In this document: positions 10,936 through 23,116 of the stretch, one piece after another
Numbering within the stretch: the first letter of the stretch is position 1
How the letters are laid out: each line of letters begins with the position of its first letter
Notes under the pieces: generated by a model
The model's input: only the letters and a program-made list of their open reading frames with translations
What the model was told of the DNA's origin: nothing
Databases searched by the model: none
Position numbers and translations under genes: made by a program
NCBI GenBank assembly: GCA_018398805.1
Contig: JAGFBZ010000863.1
Span: 1,428,501 to 1,492,500 of the forward strand
Direction: 5' to 3'
Length of the DNA stretch: 64,000 bases
Source of the DNA: Hirundichthys speculiger
Lineage: Eukaryota; Chordata; Actinopteri; Beloniformes; Exocoetidae

Positions 10936-13900
10936 CTACTAGAACTAATGAGACACAAATTCAAATTGGACTTTTCAAGTGTAAATTATATCACAATTAG
11001 AGCACCAATAAATAAATAAATGGCAGAAGCAGTGCTGTTTTGAAGGTGCAGTGTAATCACACCAAATATTAATGAGATTTGGATTTGTGTTTTGTTCACT
11101 TCCTCTGCCTTGTGTAATCAATACAAATAAACAACTGACCTTTGCATTTTTGAAAACATTCATATTTGACAGCATTTCTTCACAGACATTTGCACAGCGC
11201 TGTCTGCTAAATTCTTAGTCTATGAAATGGGTGAGGATAAAAAGAACCTATAGTCAGGAGGTTGGTGGTTTTCTAAATAAGCTACATCAACACTTCATCA
11301 TGAATGAGAGACGGGTAGGAGGATGAAAAGGGTCAGGTGAGATGCAGATGAGAGGCAAAATATACGTGATCAATTCTACTTATACCATCGTGGTGGAAAT
11401 GCTCTATTTTCCTGCATTTTTGACATCATCTTACCTATTTCAAGAAAGAGGCCAGCAAATAATAGTTGGGTGGTAATATTTCTTTTTTTTTTATTTTCAT
11501 TTTTTTGTTGTTAATACGCTCTAAAATAAAATAAAGTAATATGCTCTTGTAGTTGCCTTTGGGGAGTAAGAAAAAAGATACGGATACAGAAAAAGGCAGG
11601 CATGACACACTGGCGACTGGCCTGGATTAACCTCGCCTCTACAGTCGGCCACGCAGTGCTGCCAGGGCATTAGCTCATTACAACCACTTGATCTTGATAC
11701 TTACATGAAATAATTAATCACATAAAACAACAGAACAGGCCAGGTACAGCATGGTGGAGGTGCTTTTTCTGGGTTGATGGTGTCAGGGTGGGCACATATT
11801 CGACCCTGCTGTATCCTCCACCTTTTCATGTGGCCCAGACTCAACTGGCAAAGGCAGGATACTGTGTGATAGCAGGGGGAGTCTGCCTACTTCATTTTTA
11901 ATTAGCTCATTTTGTAATTTTATTTATTCTTCTTTATTATAATTGTTATATATATTCATTTGCTTTTTATTCATTTTCATGGCAGTGTGTGTGCGTGTGT
12001 AGTTTTAGACATTGAGTAATGGAAAGAATTTTCTGCTTATATATTTCTTATATTTTTATCTTATTATTTTATTTCCAAATCTCCAAAACCCAGCAATCTC
12101 TAACACCAGCTGAAATTTAGCAACCCCACACTTAAGACAAAGACATGTATGCAAGTGTACGTTTGTACACACACATGCGCCCTGCGCACACACACACACA
12201 CAGTCTGTGTCTAAATGTGTGTGTGCTGTAACTGCAAGCCCCGATCACAGATAACCTTTCTCAGTGTCCATTCACTGACTCTATCAAACACACTTCCAGC
12301 CTGTGTGTATGTGTCCAGATGCTGAAACCAGATGCTTTCCTTCAGACTCTAGGCGCCTGAGATAGTGACAGAAAGCGGACACACGCACACAAACACATGG
12401 TTATAGCACAGAGTTCTCCAACACACACAATAACATAAGGTATACAGTATCTCAGGTAGACACGTCGCATTCTGCGATTAATGATATGTGAATATGTGAT
12501 TACTTTTTGACATAGTGTAAATCACGCCCCACCAACGGACAACACCTTACATTCATGCAACTAAAGCTAAAAAATGAGCAAAACATAATGGAAAAAAAAG
12601 AAACATACAACAGCACTAAAGTTTTAAAATGATTCTTTATATCTTCTTGCAGTATTGAATTACTCTAATCTATTTTTTTTCATGCATCCTCAAGCTTTGT
12701 TCTGCATTAATATATTAATGATAAAATACATGAAGCATTCAGCCAATTTTTTTTTTTTTTTTTTTGTCAAGCAGAATTTATAATTTAGATAAAAACATCT
12801 ATAAACAAACAAGCCAAAACATTAGTTTGACTTATGCGTGAACTCCTTGCAAACATACCAGCCTTTATTATTTAATCCAAACTTGTCAGCAATAACAGTC
12901 TTGTCTGGAGAAACTAGTCCCAGTCAGGTTTAGGCTCACGAGTGAATACAATTCAGAGGTAGAAACTCTTCCCTCACTGCTAAAAGATCCTCCTAGATCT
13001 CTTTACACTCAGAGAATGAAGCTTTTCTTTAAAAAATTTCATTTCAATGTACAATTATGTAAAATAAATTTATTAATTTGCATACAGTGAAAGAAAACAC
13101 AAAGAAGGCAAGATGAAGAGGATACCCCCAGGTAGACTCACAAAGACACTTCCACACTCACAAAAACTCACTCACATACACATTTACTGTGTCTACAAAA
13201 TGAATAAATGATAATTAAATTGTGTTGCTTTGTGATGGAACAATGTGCCACTTTGGTGGGAAAATGGGTGATGCAGCCGTGACAACGTCAAGTATCACAT
13301 AGGGTCATCACATGGTCGCCTCCTCTATGCAGGACGCAGGTGGCAGTGTAAGGGTATCTGGACTTTTTTTTTAATTAGTACGTGAGTGTGTAGTATCCAT
13401 GCGTGTACATGAGCAGCTAAGGAAAAATGAGCCAAATTTGTCAAAGCAATGTTGTTGTAGATAAATGCTTCATTACAGTTAGCCCTGGGAGGCCGCTGAT
13501 GACTTTGGTTGTCTGTGCTCCAGTGTCTTAAGATACTGTACTTAGAGCCATCATAAGACTGTCCTTTCCTTAATATTCTCATAAATATACATACTTCTGT
13601 TGGCATGACACCACAAACATAAACACTGCCCAAACATCTGGCTCAAAGTAAAGAGTCGCTAGTGCCACCGATATAAAATTTTAATCTGGAACTATAAAGC
13701 GGCATATTCAATGTCACTTCAAAGCTTGTTTCAAAATAAGTCAGTGGAGTAACCAAAATATAAGGACTAAGTCATATAAATTTTTTTTTGCCCCTTGCAG
13801 TCTGAGACAGCACAATGTAAGGAAACACATCATTAGACATTGCCACTGTAAATCTTTCAACAAAGTGTTGTACACATGTTTTCAGTCTGTATGTTTTAGA

Positions 13901-14640
13901 ACTGTTTCAGCATATTAGTTCAGAGAGTCTCTTTACTAATGTGTTATGATACATGTATTATGTTAAAACAGAAAAAAGAAATAGCAATAAATATGAATGA
14001 TTATGGAAGCAGTAACAAAAGATTTGATATATTATAATTATTGCATTTATTTTTTTTTTATTCAGGCATTTAATTATATTGTATTTATGTCTATGTTTGA
14101 TTATCAAACAGAATTAGAAATGTTATTTTCCTTTAGATTTGCTTAAATTTGAATATAGATCTTGCCTCATCCTTTTATTTCTCAATCTTTGTGTGCCTCA
14201 GGCAGTCTAAAGACACGTGCAAACACCAGCCGTTTGAAATCAAGTTGAAAATTGTTGCTCACTGATGAACAATTACAGCAGAGGATTTTTAAACGTTGTG
14301 ACAATCACTCGCATATTATCATAATCAACTTTACAAAAGGAGATGCTGCTTTGAATGTGACTGAGAGACAAAGAGAGAAAGAAAGGAATGCTTGTAACCA
14401 CCTCCTTGTTTCAGAACCACACACACACACAAACTTTAATGATGAAAGTATCTCATCTAAAAGATTAAGATTGCAAGGATTTCTTAAAATGGCTCTTTAT
14501 ATATGAGAAACAGACTGAGGACATTTGAAAGACAGAGTTGGCATATGTTTGTATCTATTCTGTCTGTTATTTGGTTTTTTCCACTATTCCAGTTTCTATA
14601 CCAGCTTCATCCCTTTCAAACGTGTACCAGTTGTTATCGA
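10936..14640. other. No gene recognised
   Basis: AT-rich DNA with short CA-rich patches (about 12187-12202) and A/T runs. No convincing exon, RNA gene or transposon apart from the weak SINE-tail fragment at 11608. Confidence 0.45.
11608..11660 (+). repeat. SINE/LINE-tail fragment (weak)
   Basis: TGGCGACTGGCCTGGATTAA followed by CCTCGCCTCTA resembles a degraded copy of the common fish SINE tail (GGCGACCTGTCCAGGGTGTACCCCGCCTC type) that is better preserved at 30.13 kb. Confidence 0.35.
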
Positions 14641-14925
14641 GTAAGAGGTGGGATACACCTGCAGGTCAATCACAGCGCTGCACAGAGATTAATGAGACTA
14701 ACAACCATCCATGCTCAGACTCACTCCTATACTTAGTTTAGAATCAAACAACCCAACATGCTTGTTTTTGAACTGTGGGAGGAAACAAGAGTATCCAGAG
14801 AAATCCTACGCAGATGCACAATACGCACGCAAACTCCAGACAGAGAGGCCCAGCCGAGATTCAAACCCCGCAGCCTCCTAGCTGTGAAGTCACAGAGATC
14901 ACCATTTCTGCCACCATTGGGACTT
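14641..14925 (-). mobile_element. tRNA-derived SINE with LINE-like tail, minus strand
   Basis: On the plus strand the copy runs tail to head: GGTGGGATACACCTGCAGG (tail), CAACCATCCATGCTCA, CATGCTTGTTTTTGAACTG, GTGGGAGGAAAC, CGCAAACTCCAGACAGA and GAGATTCAAACCCCG. The last, read on the minus strand, is a degraded tRNA B box. This order matches a very common fish SINE whose body includes TTTGCATGTTCTCCCC and CTTCCTCCCACAGTCC. Fragments of the same tail lie at 20.57, 24.97 and 30.13 kb. The copy is diverged, and I see no clear target duplication. Confidence 0.72.
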
Positions 14926-15927
14926 TTCAGTTTGTGTAAATTAATCTCATTTACATTCAGTTATGATGGAGTTATAATGAAATCAATTTAAATCAATTCT
15001 AACAATGTTTACTAAATTTTCAGTTAGATATAATTCATAACATATACTGTCGTGACATTTCCGATGCCAGGTGTGTCATTAATTAGTAAGGCTCATTAGT
15101 CGATTAAAAACAAACAAAAAAATAAAATAAAATCATGTAAAAAATGTTAAGAAAAAATAGTGATGTTATAAAGTCAGCCTATATAGAGTTATTCTATAAG
15201 ACCATCGTGGTGGCAGGAAGGACCCCCTACATTGGTCCCTATCGCAGCTCACCTGAACAACAACATGATTAACATGTTAATCATTGGAACTGCATAAAAA
15301 CACAATAGTGTCACCTTACAAGTGCATGCATACATTTACATCCTCACACAGAAGTTTAAAAAAAATGTACCCCTATAAAAAGACCTTCCAACAAGTCCTC
15401 AAATCCATGTGATTTTATAAGTAATTTCTTCATACCCTCAAAGTCAGAATAAAGAAAACAAAAATAAAAAAAAATCAAAAAACTAATTCTGAATTTGGCA
15501 AACCAAAGAAAATGTTATTAACCACTCAGCTCCCTCAGGCACAGTCAGCACTTCACCTTCAACAATAACATTTTTCTGAAGGGCATTTAAATTTTATGTG
15601 CAAGAATTCATCTCTTGTGAACATCGTCAGTGTATACAAGTGGTGTGCTGCACCTGCAGACAGACACTCACACACACACAAATACAGTATTTGTCCATTT
15701 TTAACCCCTCTTGGTAATTATTGGCTATGTTACAACAAACAACACCACATGGATGTTAAGACACTACTGTGCATTCCATGAGAAAGAACAACAACCACAT
15801 CCCAGGCCACGCAATATACCCCCCACTTCTTTAAATGCAATACCCCTCATTCTGAATGAAGGAAAACAGCCTACACTACCAGGAACCATGATGCCTCCAA
15901 AAAGACAGGTATGTGCTGCATATCTAT
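14926..15927. other. No gene recognised
   Basis: AT-rich unique sequence. No coding or transposon signal seen. Confidence 0.5.
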
Positions 15928-16975
15928 TGGGGATGCAATGGTACTCGGTAAAATACCGAACCGTTAGGTACAACCTGCACGGGACAATACGCTTTTATGT
16001 CCCACGGTATTTATGTTCCAATAACTTTGCATTGGACTTGCACGTGAGCATGCGTGCCTTTTAGGCAACAGGCCACCACTGCATGTCAATGTGCACTCGC
16101 CTCTGCTCACTCACAGTGACCAGCCTATCACACTTTGGCCGGTTGGCTGCAGGACATAGGAAAAAAAAAAAAAAAAAAAAAAGGCAAGCAGGGCATTTTG
16201 GGCCCCATGATGCGGGCCCCCCTAGCGGAGAAATTGGGAAAAACTTTTTTTAATCACCGGTGTGGGAGCATTTTGGTTTTGATGTTGAATACACCGGCGA
16301 GGGAGTGAAAACGGTTAACAGTTAGCAGAACACAATCTTTCAACTCCCTAAACCTGCGATCTTACCTGCGTAAGATCCAGTTGTTACCAGTTGTGCATCT
16401 TGGCACAGCTGATGTGCTTTTTAAAATACTGCAGAACGAATCGTTGGATGCGCATTTAAAGATCACGAACAATTAATGTTCCTGTCCCTCCTCGACCACC
16501 AACAGTTTTAGACATATCGGAAATAAATTCCCGCATCAAACTTTTTCCAGCTTGACACCACAGACAAAGATCTCCTTGGTTTCCATCACAGGAGACATCT
16601 GGATGAGATCATGCCACAGCTGTACAGACTGACGTGTCTGGCCGTGACTATTCCCACATCCACCACAACTGCTGACCAGACATCCTCTGACCTCAAGAGA
16701 ATAAAAACATATGCAAGTAATACGATGATGCGTAATCGAGAGGTAGAGCTGTTTGTGCACGTCCACATGTGACCAGGTGGATGCACATTTATTCCATTTG
16801 GACGCGCTCTTTTACGCGCCGCCATGCGAATTGCACTTTCTGCAAACTCGGTATCTTGCGATCGCAAGTTTAGGGTAGCAGGTGGTCTGAAACTGTACCG
16901 AATCTGTACCGAAACCGTGACACAAAAACCGCGGTACAGACCGTACCGTGAGCCACCTGTACCGTTGCACCCCTA
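15928..16975 (+). mobile_element. hAT element, 8-bp TSD, with hATC relic
   Basis: Ends are TGGGGATGCAATGGTAC and GTACCGTTGCACCCCTA, imperfect inverted repeats typical of hAT transposons. The 8 bp outside are ATATCTAT (15920-15927) and ATATCTTT (16976-16983), a 7/8 target duplication, so the 1048-bp boundaries are well supported. The interior holds a relic of the transposase C-terminal domain and a poly-A tract (about 16159-16182). A short block at about 16187-16222 (TTTTGGGCCCCATGATGCGG) resembles the start of the MITE at 32451. CpG-rich subterminal DNA at 16738-16900 is shared with the element at 1127-1632. Confidence 0.85.
16543..16740 (+). pseudogene. hAT transposase C-terminal (hATC) relic
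   Basis: The plus-strand frame contains DEIMPQLYRLTCLAVTIPTS and then DLKRIKTYASNTM. hAT transposases carry a C-terminal dimerisation domain of the form (Y/F)P.L..LA...L.IPV(S/T)SA..ERSFS.LK.IKTY.R..M, and the spacing here agrees. The usual SASxERSFS is degraded to TTTADQTSS. A stop lies just upstream (16524-16526) and another after the domain, so only about 65 codons remain. Neither the catalytic core nor a BED finger is visible within the element. Confidence 0.72.
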
Positions 16976-17310
16976 ATATCTTTCATACTGGTGTTGGCAT
17001 TTTCATCCAAAATTATTTAGCAATAGTAGTATATGGAATGACATGCAACTTTGTTTTCTTTTCCAGGCTTTGAAGGCTATGGTTGAAAAAAAAAAAAAAT
17101 ATGACAGCAAATGAGGAGGTAAGGGAAGAGGCCCAGAAGCCTGCACCTGTAAGTCTGACTGCAGAAACATGTGTCAACCTCAAAAGTAATACCACTCATG
17201 AAAGATGGTCCACCACCCAGCAAGGCTTCAAATTTACAGACTGACCCTGTCAAACTGTTATCTTACAGCCTAATCCATCGACTAAGATGAATGGCCAGTT
17301 TAGAGACTGA

Positions 17311-17506
17311 GTGTAATGATGCTGGCAACATGGCTGGACCCCTGGTTTAAAGTCCTGGGGTTCCACAGCCAGTTGAAAGTAAATGAGGCATTGAAAATAC
17401 CCCGGACGGAAGGTGCTAATGTAGTTACATGGCAAGATATTCCTAGACAAATGCCTCCATCTGCCACCTGTGAAGCCACTGTTCCAGACACTTCAAAAGC
17501 ATAAAC
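17311..17506 (+). pseudogene. hAT transposase core relic
   Basis: The frame starting near 17316 reads MLATWLDPWFKVLGFHSQLK followed by VNEAL. hAT/ZBED transposases have a conserved (L)A..LDPRFK...F motif followed by xxEA, so R has changed to W. The rest of the frame ends in a stop at 17502-17504. In a hAT transposase this motif lies upstream of the hATC domain. Here it lies downstream of the relic at 16.6 kb and outside that element's TSD, so it belongs to a separate insertion. Confidence 0.62.
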
Positions 17507-17865
17507 ATCAAGCCCAGGTAAGTGTTCATATGATGTGATCTATCCATATTTGTTAGTGTTTGGTGCAATACTTTTATGTACAACTTAGTTGGTGGTCGTA
17601 ACCTGTGGCAGAACTGTGACCTGGAGCTGTGGACTGTCTGATACTGAAGCACAGAACATTGATGAAGTGTAGTGATACCTGGCAAAATAGAACCTCTCAC
17701 TAACATAATGGCATATTCAGAAGCATCTCTATGTTCACTTGTACAAATTGGTAATTCAGTTTCTTTGTACGCCTGCTTCTTTAGTCCCCTTTAGTAAGAG
17801 GGTGTTTTCTCAGGCTGGGGAATATATATCCATATATATGTACATTACTGATATACAGTGATCCC
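17507..17865. other. No gene recognised
   Basis: Unique-looking sequence, possibly the rest of the hAT relic to its left. No termini found. Confidence 0.4.
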
Positions 17866-18539
17866 TTGCCAATTCGCGCTTTAAGTTCCGCGGTTTTAGT
17901 TATTTGCAGATTTTTTCAGAAATATATAATGTAATAAAAAGTCAAGAATAAATTGCGGAAACATCACAGGATGTTGTGTGTGTTCTCTCACAGCGAAGAA
18001 ATGTGAGCCAGCCTGGCCCCTTTAAGAAGGTAGCCTTATGGGTAATTGCGTGGCCTTATGGGTAATGTAGTGTGTGTGTCGTGAGACAGCAGAACCAAAA
18101 CCGGGTTAGATGAAAAATGTAAACAGCAGCCCAGCGTGTATAGATTTGCATTCTCTGTTAATTGACAGGAGCCCAACAATACAACCTGTGTGATGTTACA
18201 AGTTCCTGCAGTGCCAGAATAAAGTGCCCGTTCCATGCAGAGAAAATCTGACTGTTTCTTTTGTTGTTGTTAGCGTGTTAGCCACTAATTACAAGCCAAA
18301 AATAGCACAATACCAGCGGTTTCTTTACTACGGTTCAGAGATCAGAGGCTGTGAAGGTAACAGAAAGACCACAGTTGAGCCTTTGTCTTGTTTCGCTGCA
18401 GTGTCTCGCTACTTTTTGCAGTTTTTGAACATTTTAAACACATTATTTAGGCTTGTAGGGCTCCGGCTCCCGTTCGCGGATTTTGATTTTCGCGGTGGAG
18501 CGCCGGTCCCCATTAACCGCGAAAAATAAGGGATCACTG
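17866..18539. mobile_element. Tc1/mariner (Tigger/pogo-like) MITE
   Basis: Termini CAGTGATCCCTT (left) and AAGGGATCACTG (right) are perfect 12-bp inverted repeats flanked by TA on both sides (17864-17865 and 18540-18541). CGCGGT-type motifs follow each end, as in Tigger/pogo-like elements whose ends read CAGTRATCCC(T)CG...CGCGG. The 674-bp interior has no transposase. It contains a short direct repeat, GCCTTATGGGTAAT, near 18031 and 18052. It is inserted immediately left of a Tc1 relic. Confidence 0.82.
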
Positions 18540-18559
18540 TACCATGTTCAGGATAGATT

Positions 18560-18910
18560 TCATCAGGGTTTATAATGCAGTCCAGTCCTGTAATCTGCCT
18601 TTCAGCGAAGCAATTGGTCGGAAAGATTTGAGACATTCATGGGGCTTCGTCACACCACCACTGGTTGATACACACATTTTGCACCAAAGCACGTTCACCT
18701 CTGAGACACAGAATCCATCTCTTTCCTGAGCTGAATGGCTTGACCATTCCCATGATGCTTATACTTGTGCATAATTGTTTGAACACATGAACTTGGCACC
18801 TTCCAGCATTTGAAAATTGTACTCAATGATGAACCAGACTTATGGAGGCCCACAATTCTCTTGCTGATATCTTGGGTGATTTATTTAAATTTCCCCATGA
18901 TGTCACACGA
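18560..18910 (-). pseudogene. Tc1-like transposase N-terminal relic
   Basis: The minus-strand frame reads ITQDISKRIVGLHKSGSSLS, then TIFKCWKVPSSCVQTIMHKY and KHHG. This is the first helix-turn-helix of a Tc1-family transposase (KRIV.LH..G.S...I...L.V..S.V..I..K...HG). A downstream stop follows SVSQR, and similarity fades towards the Tigger-like MITE. The terminal repeats of this copy were not found. The rightmost part (to about 18990) may still be element sequence ending in the TA microsatellite. Confidence 0.72.
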
Positions 18911-19002
18911 GGAAGCTTCCAAAGCCCTGACATCATCTTCTGGGTTTTCCCAAATTGTTCAAAGGTATTGTATAGTGAGCTTCTTACTTTGAAGAAACTA
19001 AA

Positions 19003-19009
<7 letters not shown>

Positions 19010-19078
<69 letters not shown>

Positions 19079-19097
19079 TATACATACACACACACAC
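19010..19097. repeat. (TA)n/(CA)n microsatellite
   Basis: Two TA tracts broken by AGTG, ending in TACA and CACA units. It produces spurious open frames on both strands. Confidence 0.95.
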
Positions 19098-21558
19098 CTC
19101 ACTAATCATGAGGTGCTATGGAAAGACAGACAGATGGATAGATGGAATTATGGAAGAATATGAGGAGGAACAGATATAGTGGGATGGGGTGTGGAAGCAA
19201 TTCCTTGCACACCTCTCAGTCATAAATATGGAAAAGGAACAGTGTGGCTCAGCCAACCCTCCTACGACCAGAATGTTATCCTGCATCGTTGTCAGAATGG
19301 AAAAAAAAATGTCTTGCTAAGAAGTCAAGCAATGAATGAAATTACTGACAGAGATTGAGCCCAATGTAAGGAAAAAAAACAGATTGAAGATTGGTTGTAC
19401 ACACAGGCACTTAACATGATGTGGTTATGGATAACACAGAGACGCAAAGATATATCAATCCATCACTGTTTAACAAACATTGGCAAATCCGGCTGTAAAA
19501 TAATAAGAAAACTAAAAAATCAGCATTTTAATTTATTAGCTCTAAATGCTATCATCAGTGTTTTATTTATAGTTTCCCACTGAATTACTAAAGTAAAACT
19601 GAAAAACACAACTTGTTTAATGAAAAGGCTGGTATCATCAGGAGTTTTCTTTAATTATTAAGATTATAAAGGAAAATCATAAACATGTACTGTGATAGAA
19701 ATGTATAGTGAAACCAAAATTTCTCATGATTGTACTTTTTGCTTGCTTCTAGTTTCAGCACAATCAACTTGTGGTGATGGGGTGTGGTTTCAGCTCAGCT
19801 GCAGAAGAAGATGTGGAGCAGTGGCACAGGGAACAGCGCCAAAGAGATTGATTGGCACAGCTGCTGTGGATCTGCTATCATGTCTCTCTGTTTAGGAGAA
19901 GCTTGCTGGGACCAAGCAGGGACAGGAACCAGAAACCGCTAGCTACTACAGCAGTAGCATTACCTAGCACACAATAAATCAGAGTTAACCCTAAAAATGG
20001 TGAGTGTCTGTTGATCTGCCCCACTGTAAAGAACCCTGAGTGCCAGGGTTGGGCCACACAACCATTCTAACAGATTTGTTAATCTTTTACCTTTCCTGTA
20101 GAACGCATGCTTTAAAAGCTGAAGAGTAAATCACACAGAGCAGTAGCAAAGGCTTTACTAATACCTGTAGGAGTTTATGGTATCTCAGTAACATTCAGTG
20201 GTGAAGATTAAAGACTTAGAGCATCAGAGCAGCAAATTGAAACAAGCCATGCTGCTCTTCATTGCACTGTGTCAGGCCCTTTCATGTGACAAGTGATCCC
20301 CACTCTGAATCCTGCACCCACTTACTCCACATTCTTATGTGAAAGACAAAAATATGCTGTCCACACATGCAAAAGGAATGTCACATGAAATGAAGTATCT
20401 GTGATTTCAGAAAATTAGACAAACCAATTCTGGACCATAAAAGTCTGGTTGTGTATCTGGCGAGGTTGCTCTTTAGTAATCCGGACCTTACTATCCTCTC
20501 AAACACATCCCAGTTTTATCCAATTTCTACATCTTCTGCATCCAGTTCTGGTCCTATCCCAACTCTTATTAGGCAAAAAGCAGGACACACCTTGAACAGG
20601 TCACCAGTCCCTCACAGGGCCACAGTGACAAAAAAATGATGCACAATATATTTCAGTTTATGCCGCTATAAGTAATTATATATGCAGTTTAAAGTTCAAA
20701 TTGCCTTACTCTTGTTGAAATTATTTAGCGGACATTATCTTTTATTGTTTGGCTTGCATAGATGTATAGAACATTTCCAAAGACTGTACTCACCCTCTTT
20801 TTGGTGCCCAACAAGACCATCTAGCACCCCTTATTGTTTCTAATTATTTAATGAATCTAATTGATCTGAATTGCTGTAGCCTTTTTCGCCATGCCCCATC
20901 AAGGCAGGATTGATGTGCTTTTGTCATGCATCATCATTCTGGTTGTAAGGTAGCAGAGGTGGAATGGAAAGTTCATAGTTTATGCATCTGTAAGTGCAGA
21001 CTACATGGCACATTGCTGTGCTCTTTAAACTACAAGACTTGTTGTCCTCTTATCAAGAATCTTGAATTGTGGTGTTTACAGTTTGCGTTTTCTTGCTGAC
21101 AGCAGATCACACACACTACACAATGTAACAATAACTCGATCACTGAGCAGTTTTATCAGGTCTCCAAACCATATTTTGTCGACAAAACACAGAAGCTTAA
21201 TTGACAAGAGAAATGATCCAAAACTTTCCAGAAGTTGTTCATTGTAAATGGACCTAGGGAAAATAAAAGCAGTACCAGCTGTTTGTGTGATGACTTGGCA
21301 TATTGCTGCATCTTCCTTATTGCTGTCACTTTATTGAATGCAAGTTTCCCGTTTCTCAAGGTGACCTCACCCTGTGCCTGGCTCTCTTATTTGCTGTGGG
21401 TGGATGCAGAATTGCCAACAGCTCCAGGTATTTGTGTCTTTTACTTGTTGAATTATGGAGCAAACCAAATCATTCTGCAACTTTACCTTCTCAACTACGT
21501 AACTGTAGAGATGGAGCAGCACTATAATGCGGTGTTTAGCATTGCTGACTTATGGACT
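19098..21558. other. No gene recognised
   Basis: Mixed sequence. A SINE-tail fragment lies at 20572-20632. The 21235-21594 plus-strand frame is long for this window (119 codons) but runs into the Tc1 terminus and shows no family motif. Confidence 0.45.
20572..20632 (-). repeat. SINE-tail fragment
   Basis: GGACACACCTTGAACAGGTC followed by ACCAGTCCCTCACAGGGCCA is the reverse-orientation tail of the common fish SINE also seen at 14.64 kb (minus) and 30.13 kb (plus). Confidence 0.6.
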
Positions 21559-21560
21559 TA

Positions 21561-21763
21561 CAGTGGAGGAAATAAGTATTTGATCCCCCGCTGATTTTGG
21601 CAGTTGTCATACTAAGAAATAAATGAACAGTCTCAGACTTCTATGGCAGCTTTATTTTAACAGTTATAGAAAGAATATTGAAAAAAAATAATGAGAAAAT
21701 TACATTAAATGAAAAATAAAAATCAATTTGCAAGTCATTGAGGGAAATAAGTATTTGATCCCC
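21561..21763 (+). repeat. Left IR/DR terminal repeat of Tc1
   Basis: The outer motif starts at 21561 and the inner direct copy ends at 21763. In this family the two motifs are transposase binding sites. Confidence 0.88.
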
Positions 21764-21777
21764 TAGCAAAACATGAT

Positions 21778-22798
21778 CTAATACTTGGTGGCAAAACCCT
21801 TGTTGGTAGCACAGCTTTCAGATATTTCTTGTAGTTGCTTACTAGGTTTGCACACACATCAGGAGTAATTTTTGTCCACTCCTCTCTGCAGATCATCTCC
21901 AAATCCTGACGGTTTTGAGGCTTGCGCTTGGAAACTCGCAGCTTCAGCTCTCTCCATAGATTTTCAATAGGATTAAGGTCAGGAGACTGGCTAGGCCATT
22001 TCATGACCTTGATGTGCTTCTTATGGAGCCACTCCTTTGTTTCCTTGGCTGTATGTTTTGGGTCGTTGTCATGCTGGAAGACCCATCCACGACCCATTTT
22101 CAATGTCCTTGTGGAGGCAAGGAGGTTGTCAGCCAAGATTTTGCGGTACATGGCCCCGTTCATCTTCCCATCGATGCGGTGAAGTCGACCTGTCCCCTTA
22201 GAAGAGAAACACCCCCGAAGCATAAGGCTTCCACCGCCATGCTTGACAGTAGGGATGGTGTTTTTGGGGTCAGATTCAGCATTTCTCTTCCTCCAAACAC
22301 GTCAAGTTGAGTTGAGACCAAAGAGTTCAATTTTGGTCTCATCTGACCACAGCACCTTCTCCCAGTCTCTTTCTGAGTCATTAATATGTTCGTTGGCAAA
22401 CCTGAGTTGGGCCTGGACGTGAGCCTTCTTGAGCAGAGGGACCTTGGACCACTGCAGGATTTTAAACCATTGCGTCTCAGTGTATTACCAATAGTTTTCT
22501 TGGTGACTGTGGTCCCAGCTGCCTTGAAATCATTAACCTGCTCCTCCCCTGTAGTTCTCAGCTGATCTCCAACCTTTCTCATGATCATTGAGACCCCACG
22601 AGGTGATATCTTCCATGGAGCCCCCAGCCTAGGTCGATCAACAATCATGTTGTACTTCTTCTACTTCCGAATAATTGCACCAACAGTTGTCACCTTCTCA
22701 TTCAGCTTCTTACTAATGGTTTTGTAGCCCATTCCAGCCTTGTGGAGTTCAGCAACTTTGTCCCTGACATCTTTTGACAGCTCCTTAGTCTTGCCCAT
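21778..22798 (-). pseudogene. Tc1 transposase pseudogene, about 340 codons
   Basis: The start codon at 22796-22798 begins [20 protein letters not shown], the N-terminal helix-turn-helix of a fish Tc1 transposase, and the frame should end at the stop at 21778-21780 after ATKY. The catalytic triad is readable: VLWSDETK (first Asp), [11 protein letters not shown] (second Asp) and [11 protein letters not shown] (Glu), with 34 residues between the second Asp and Glu, so DD34E. Damage includes Trp to stop at 22661-22663 (IIRK-W), an Arg (CGA) to stop at 22302-22304, a frameshift near 22450 and another near 21815. The residues look intact, but the reading frame does not. Confidence 0.92.
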
Positions 22799-22942
22799 GG
22801 TGGAGATGGTGGAGTCTGTGGGCAGATGGCTTTTTATACAGGTGACTATTTGGAACAGGTGTCTCTCATGCAGGTAATTACTTCAGTGAGATTAGGAGTA
22901 TTGCAATGGTCTGTGGCAACCAACACTGGTCAAGGTTGATCG

Positions 22943-23114
22943 GGGATCAAATACTTATTTCCCTCAATGACTTACAAATTAATTTTTATTTTTCATTTCA
23001 TGTAATTTTCTCAATTTTTTTTCAATATTCTTTCTATAACTGTTAAAATAAAGCTGCCATAAAAATCTGAGAACTGTTCATTTATTTCTTATCAAATACT
23101 TATTTCCTCCACTG
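22943..23114 (-). repeat. Right IR/DR terminal repeat of Tc1
   Basis: Inverted partner of the left repeat. It lacks the roughly 30 bp (CCCGCTGATTTTGGCAGTTG and neighbours) that follow the outer motif on the left. Confidence 0.88.
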
Positions 23115-23116
23115 TA

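Larger units (their letters stand above)
21561..23114 (-). mobile_element. Tc1 element with IR/DR ends, decayed
   Basis: Both ends carry CAGTGGAGGAAATAAGTATT in inverted orientation, flanked by TA at 21559-21560 and 23115-23116. A second, inner copy of AAATAAGTATTTGATCCCC sits about 180 bp inside the left end (21743-21763), and its inverse about 165 bp inside the right end (22943-22966). That gives the IR/DR arrangement of Sleeping Beauty-like fish Tc1 elements. Left and right repeats agree closely except that the right one lacks about 30 bp just after its outer motif. The 1554-bp length fits a complete copy, and the transposase runs right to left. Confidence 0.93.

Noticed and set aside
21235..21594. 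119-codon plus-strand frame
   Set aside because: It overlaps another frame and reads into the Tc1 terminal repeat, so it cannot be an intact ancestral gene.
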